From assembly GCA_020637635.1 (NCBI GenBank), contig JACKKB010000012.1:57752-121751 (forward strand): 64,000 nt of DNA, given 5' to 3'. Shown in pieces: positions 62,216-64,000 of this stretch. The position numbers and the translations under genes were made by a program. Origin of the DNA: Albidovulum sp. Lineage in GTDB: Bacteria; Pseudomonadota; Alphaproteobacteria; Rhodobacterales; Rhodobacteraceae. Under the pieces are notes generated by a model. It was not told the origin of the DNA. It saw nothing but the letters and a program-made list of their open reading frames with translations, and ran no database searches. The stretch's first letter is position 1, and every line of letters starts with the position of its first letter.

Positions 62216-62811
62216 AGCTCCACCACACCGCCGGGGGTGGCAATGGTCGCGCGCAGTGCGGCCGGACCGACCCGAACCAGGATGCGCGCATCGGCGAGCG
62301 GCAGGCGCAGCGCGGCCGCCCGGGGATGGCTGATCTCCAAGGCCAGGAGCCGGCACCCGCGATCCGGCAGCCCCGTGGCGGGGTGGTTGCTGCCCTGCCA
62401 GGCGATGAGCCCCGGGAACATGGCGTCGAAGGGCAGCAGACCGTCGTCCGGCACCGCCATGCGCCAGCGGAAGACGCCCCGCGCGAGATCGGTGGCGCGG
62501 CCGCTGCCCTCGGGCGCTACCGCGAGCGCGGCATCGAGGTCGTCGACCCGACAGACCCAGTTGGTCAGCCGCGGCGGCCCGGCGAAATCGTCGAGCGCGA
62601 ACCAGCGCCGGTGGCCGGGCTTGGCCGCCTCGGGGTCGATCGCTATCAGTTCGAGATATTCGCCCGGTCCGAGGCCCAGGAGCCGGTTGTGCGTGCCCAT
62701 GGTCGGGTGCCGGCCGCCCGGCTCCAGCGGCACGCCGAGCCGCGCCGCGATCCACTCGGCGCCCTGGTCGAGGGTCCCCGCCGAAACCACGAGATGATCG
62801 AATGCCGCCAT
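62212..62811 (-). CDS. VOC/glyoxalase-like domain protein
   Basis: 199 residues. FDHLVVSAGTLDQGAEWIAARLGVPLEPGGRHPTMGTHNRLLGLGPGEYLELIAIDPEA is the glyoxalase_3-like start with metal-ligand candidates His and Glu. NWVCRVDDLDAALAVAPEGSG begins the second half. Translationally coupled to the GNAT gene. Substrate unknown. Confidence 0.85.
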   Translation of the reverse strand: MAAFDHLVVSAGTLDQGAEWIAARLGVPLEPGGRHPTMGTHNRLLGLGPGEYLELIAIDPEAAKPGHRRWFALDDFAGPPRLTNWVCRVDDLDAALAVAPEGSGRATDLARGVFRWRMAVPDDGLLPFDAMFPGLIAWQGSNHPATGLPDRGCRLLALEISHPRAAALRLPLADARILVRVGPAALRATIATPGGVVEL

Positions 62812-62945
62812 GTCACCGCCCGTCCGCGCGCCATCCTAGAGCCGCGGTTTTTCCCCGCAAGCGGAATAACCGTGGCGCGCAGCGGTTGAACCGGTGCCCG
62901 AAGGCCCCATCTCAATACGATCGAAAAAACAGCAGGGACCTGTCA

Positions 62946-64000
62946 ATGAGCCTATCGCGCGCCGTCACCCGCCTCTTCAGCCATGATGCAGCGGGAGGCA
63001 TCGCGCTGATGCTGTCGGCCCTCCTGGCGCTGATCGTCGCCAATTCGGCGCTGTCGGACCTCTATCAGACCATTCTTCTGAAACCCTTCGCGATCCTGCT
63101 CGATGGCAACGGGTTCTCCAAGCCGCTGATCCTCTGGATCAACGACGGTCTGATGGCCGTCTTCTTCTTCCTCATCGGGCTCGAACTGAAGCGCGAGATG
63201 CTGGAGGGCAAGCTGAAGAACCCGCGCAACGTGGTGCTGCCGGGCATGGCGGCGGTGGGGGGCATGATCCTGCCCGCGCTCCTCTATCTCGCCTTCAACT
63301 GGTCCGATCCGGTGACGCGCGGCGGCTGGGCGATCCCGGCGGCGACCGACATCGCCTTTGCCGTGGGTGTGCTGGCGCTACTCGGCAAGCGGGCGCCGGC
63401 ATCGCTGAAGATCTTTCTTCTGACGCTCGCCATCCTCGACGATCTCGGCGCCATCCTCATCATCGCGCTCTTCTACACCAGCGAGCTGCACCTCGATTAC
63501 CTCTACCTCGCGCTCATTCCGCTGGCCGGGCTCTTCTGGCTGAACCGGACCGGATCGCACCGGATCGCGCCGATCGTGCTCTTCGGCACCGTGCTCTGGG
63601 TGCTGATCCTGAAATCGGGCGTCCATGCCACGCTCGCGGGCGTGATCACCGCCTTCTTCGTGCCGCTGATCGACAGATACGGCAAGTCGCCGCTGCATTC
63701 GCTCGAACACGGGCTCACGCCCTACGTGCTGTTCCTGATCGTGCCGATCTTCGCCTTTGCCAATGCGGGCGTGGTGCTGTCGGGGATGACCCTTTCCAAC
63801 ATCCTCGCGCCATTGCCGCTCGGCATCGCCGCGGGCCTGGTGATCGGCAAGCAGATCGGGGTCTTCGGGGTGACCTGGATCCTGGTGAAGGCCGGCGTCG
63901 CGCGGATGCCCCATGGTGCGAACTGGGTCCATATCGCCGGGCTCGCCTTCCTCGCCGGGATCGGCTTCACCATGTCGCTCTTCATCGGCGGCCTGAGCTT
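62946..64000 (+). CDS. nhaA: Na+/H+ antiporter NhaA, partial
   Basis: 351 residues before the window edge; the C-terminus is missing. FSHDAAGGIALMLSALLALIVANS, NDGLMAVFFFLIGLELKREMLEG, the ATDIAFAVGVLALLGKRAPASLKIFLLTLAILDDLGAILIIALFYT core with the paired Asp (ILDD) and IPIFAFANAGV-like text identify NhaA. It exchanges sodium for protons across the inner membrane. Start ATG at 62946. Confidence 0.95.
   Translation, partial: MSLSRAVTRLFSHDAAGGIALMLSALLALIVANSALSDLYQTILLKPFAILLDGNGFSKPLILWINDGLMAVFFFLIGLELKREMLEGKLKNPRNVVLPGMAAVGGMILPALLYLAFNWSDPVTRGGWAIPAATDIAFAVGVLALLGKRAPASLKIFLLTLAILDDLGAILIIALFYTSELHLDYLYLALIPLAGLFWLNRTGSHRIAPIVLFGTVLWVLILKSGVHATLAGVITAFFVPLIDRYGKSPLHSLEHGLTPYVLFLIVPIFAFANAGVVLSGMTLSNILAPLPLGIAAGLVIGKQIGVFGVTWILVKAGVARMPHGANWVHIAGLAFLAGIGFTMSLFIGGLS

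Noticed and set aside
1..64000. CRISPR arrays, insertion sequences, prophage or tRNA genes
   Set aside because: None recognised by eye: no regularly spaced repeats, transposase or integrase motifs, and no cloverleaf with a T-loop GGTTCGAATCC-type sequence.

Overview
The window is a high-GC bacterial chromosome segment, dense in genes and joined by many 4-base ATGA start/stop overlaps. Gene content points to an alphaproteobacterium of the Rhodobacterales (Rhodobacter/Rhodovulum/Defluviimonas-like). The main reasons are an RpoE-ChrR singlet-oxygen module with its photolyase, Cfa-like methyltransferase and fasciclin targets, a DmdA-like GcvT-family protein, and a hairpin repeat of the kind common between Rhodobacterales genes. 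I see no tRNA, rRNA, CRISPR array, prophage or intact insertion sequence.

Layout. 1-5.6 kb: a peptide-type ABC binding protein (cut by the window edge), a CocE/NonD hydrolase and an RpiR regulator on the minus strand, divergent from an N-acylamino acid racemase-like enolase and a GNAT enzyme; this resembles a D-amino acid salvage locus. 5.6-8.2 kb: a decayed apbE and a P1B-type metal ATPase. 8.3-12.4 kb: a TetR-controlled HlyD/permease/ATPase exporter. 12.4-13.4 kb: gene-poor DNA. 13.4-22 kb: the RpoE-ChrR stress island. Four promoters of the form TGATCC-N18-TAA drive a fasciclin gene, a five-gene lipid/photolyase operon, rpoE-chrR-SDR, and a DUF2177 gene.

22.4-27.9 kb: an unusual three-gene signalling cassette. 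It encodes a secreted haem-c protein, a hybrid histidine kinase with two receivers and an HPt domain, and a response-regulator receiver fused to a ten-helix EamA/DMT transporter. 28.4-32.8 kb: a DmdA-like protein, a di-haem peroxidase and an FG-GAP/ASPIC-UnbV protein. 32.8-40.3 kb: a ROK repressor divergent from xylFHGBA, with a palindromic operator over a good sigma-70 promoter. 40.3-43.6 kb: katG and oxyR, divergent.

43.6-52.7 kb, all minus strand: a kinase/M23/class-III-aminotransferase triple fusion, a GH42 beta-galactosidase, then a four-gene polyamine-type ABC importer. This suggests import and breakdown of a galactosylated amino alcohol, for example galactosyl-hydroxylysine. 52.8-64 kb: OsmC, GntR and methyltransferase genes, then housekeeping and miscellaneous genes: parE, lepA, a 2-hydroxyacid dehydrogenase, acylphosphatase, a metal chaperone, a sirtuin, GNAT, VOC and nhaA (cut by the window end). 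This last part also holds two gene relics (HEPN-like; LMW phosphatase) and a pair of inverted Rhodobacterales-type repeats.
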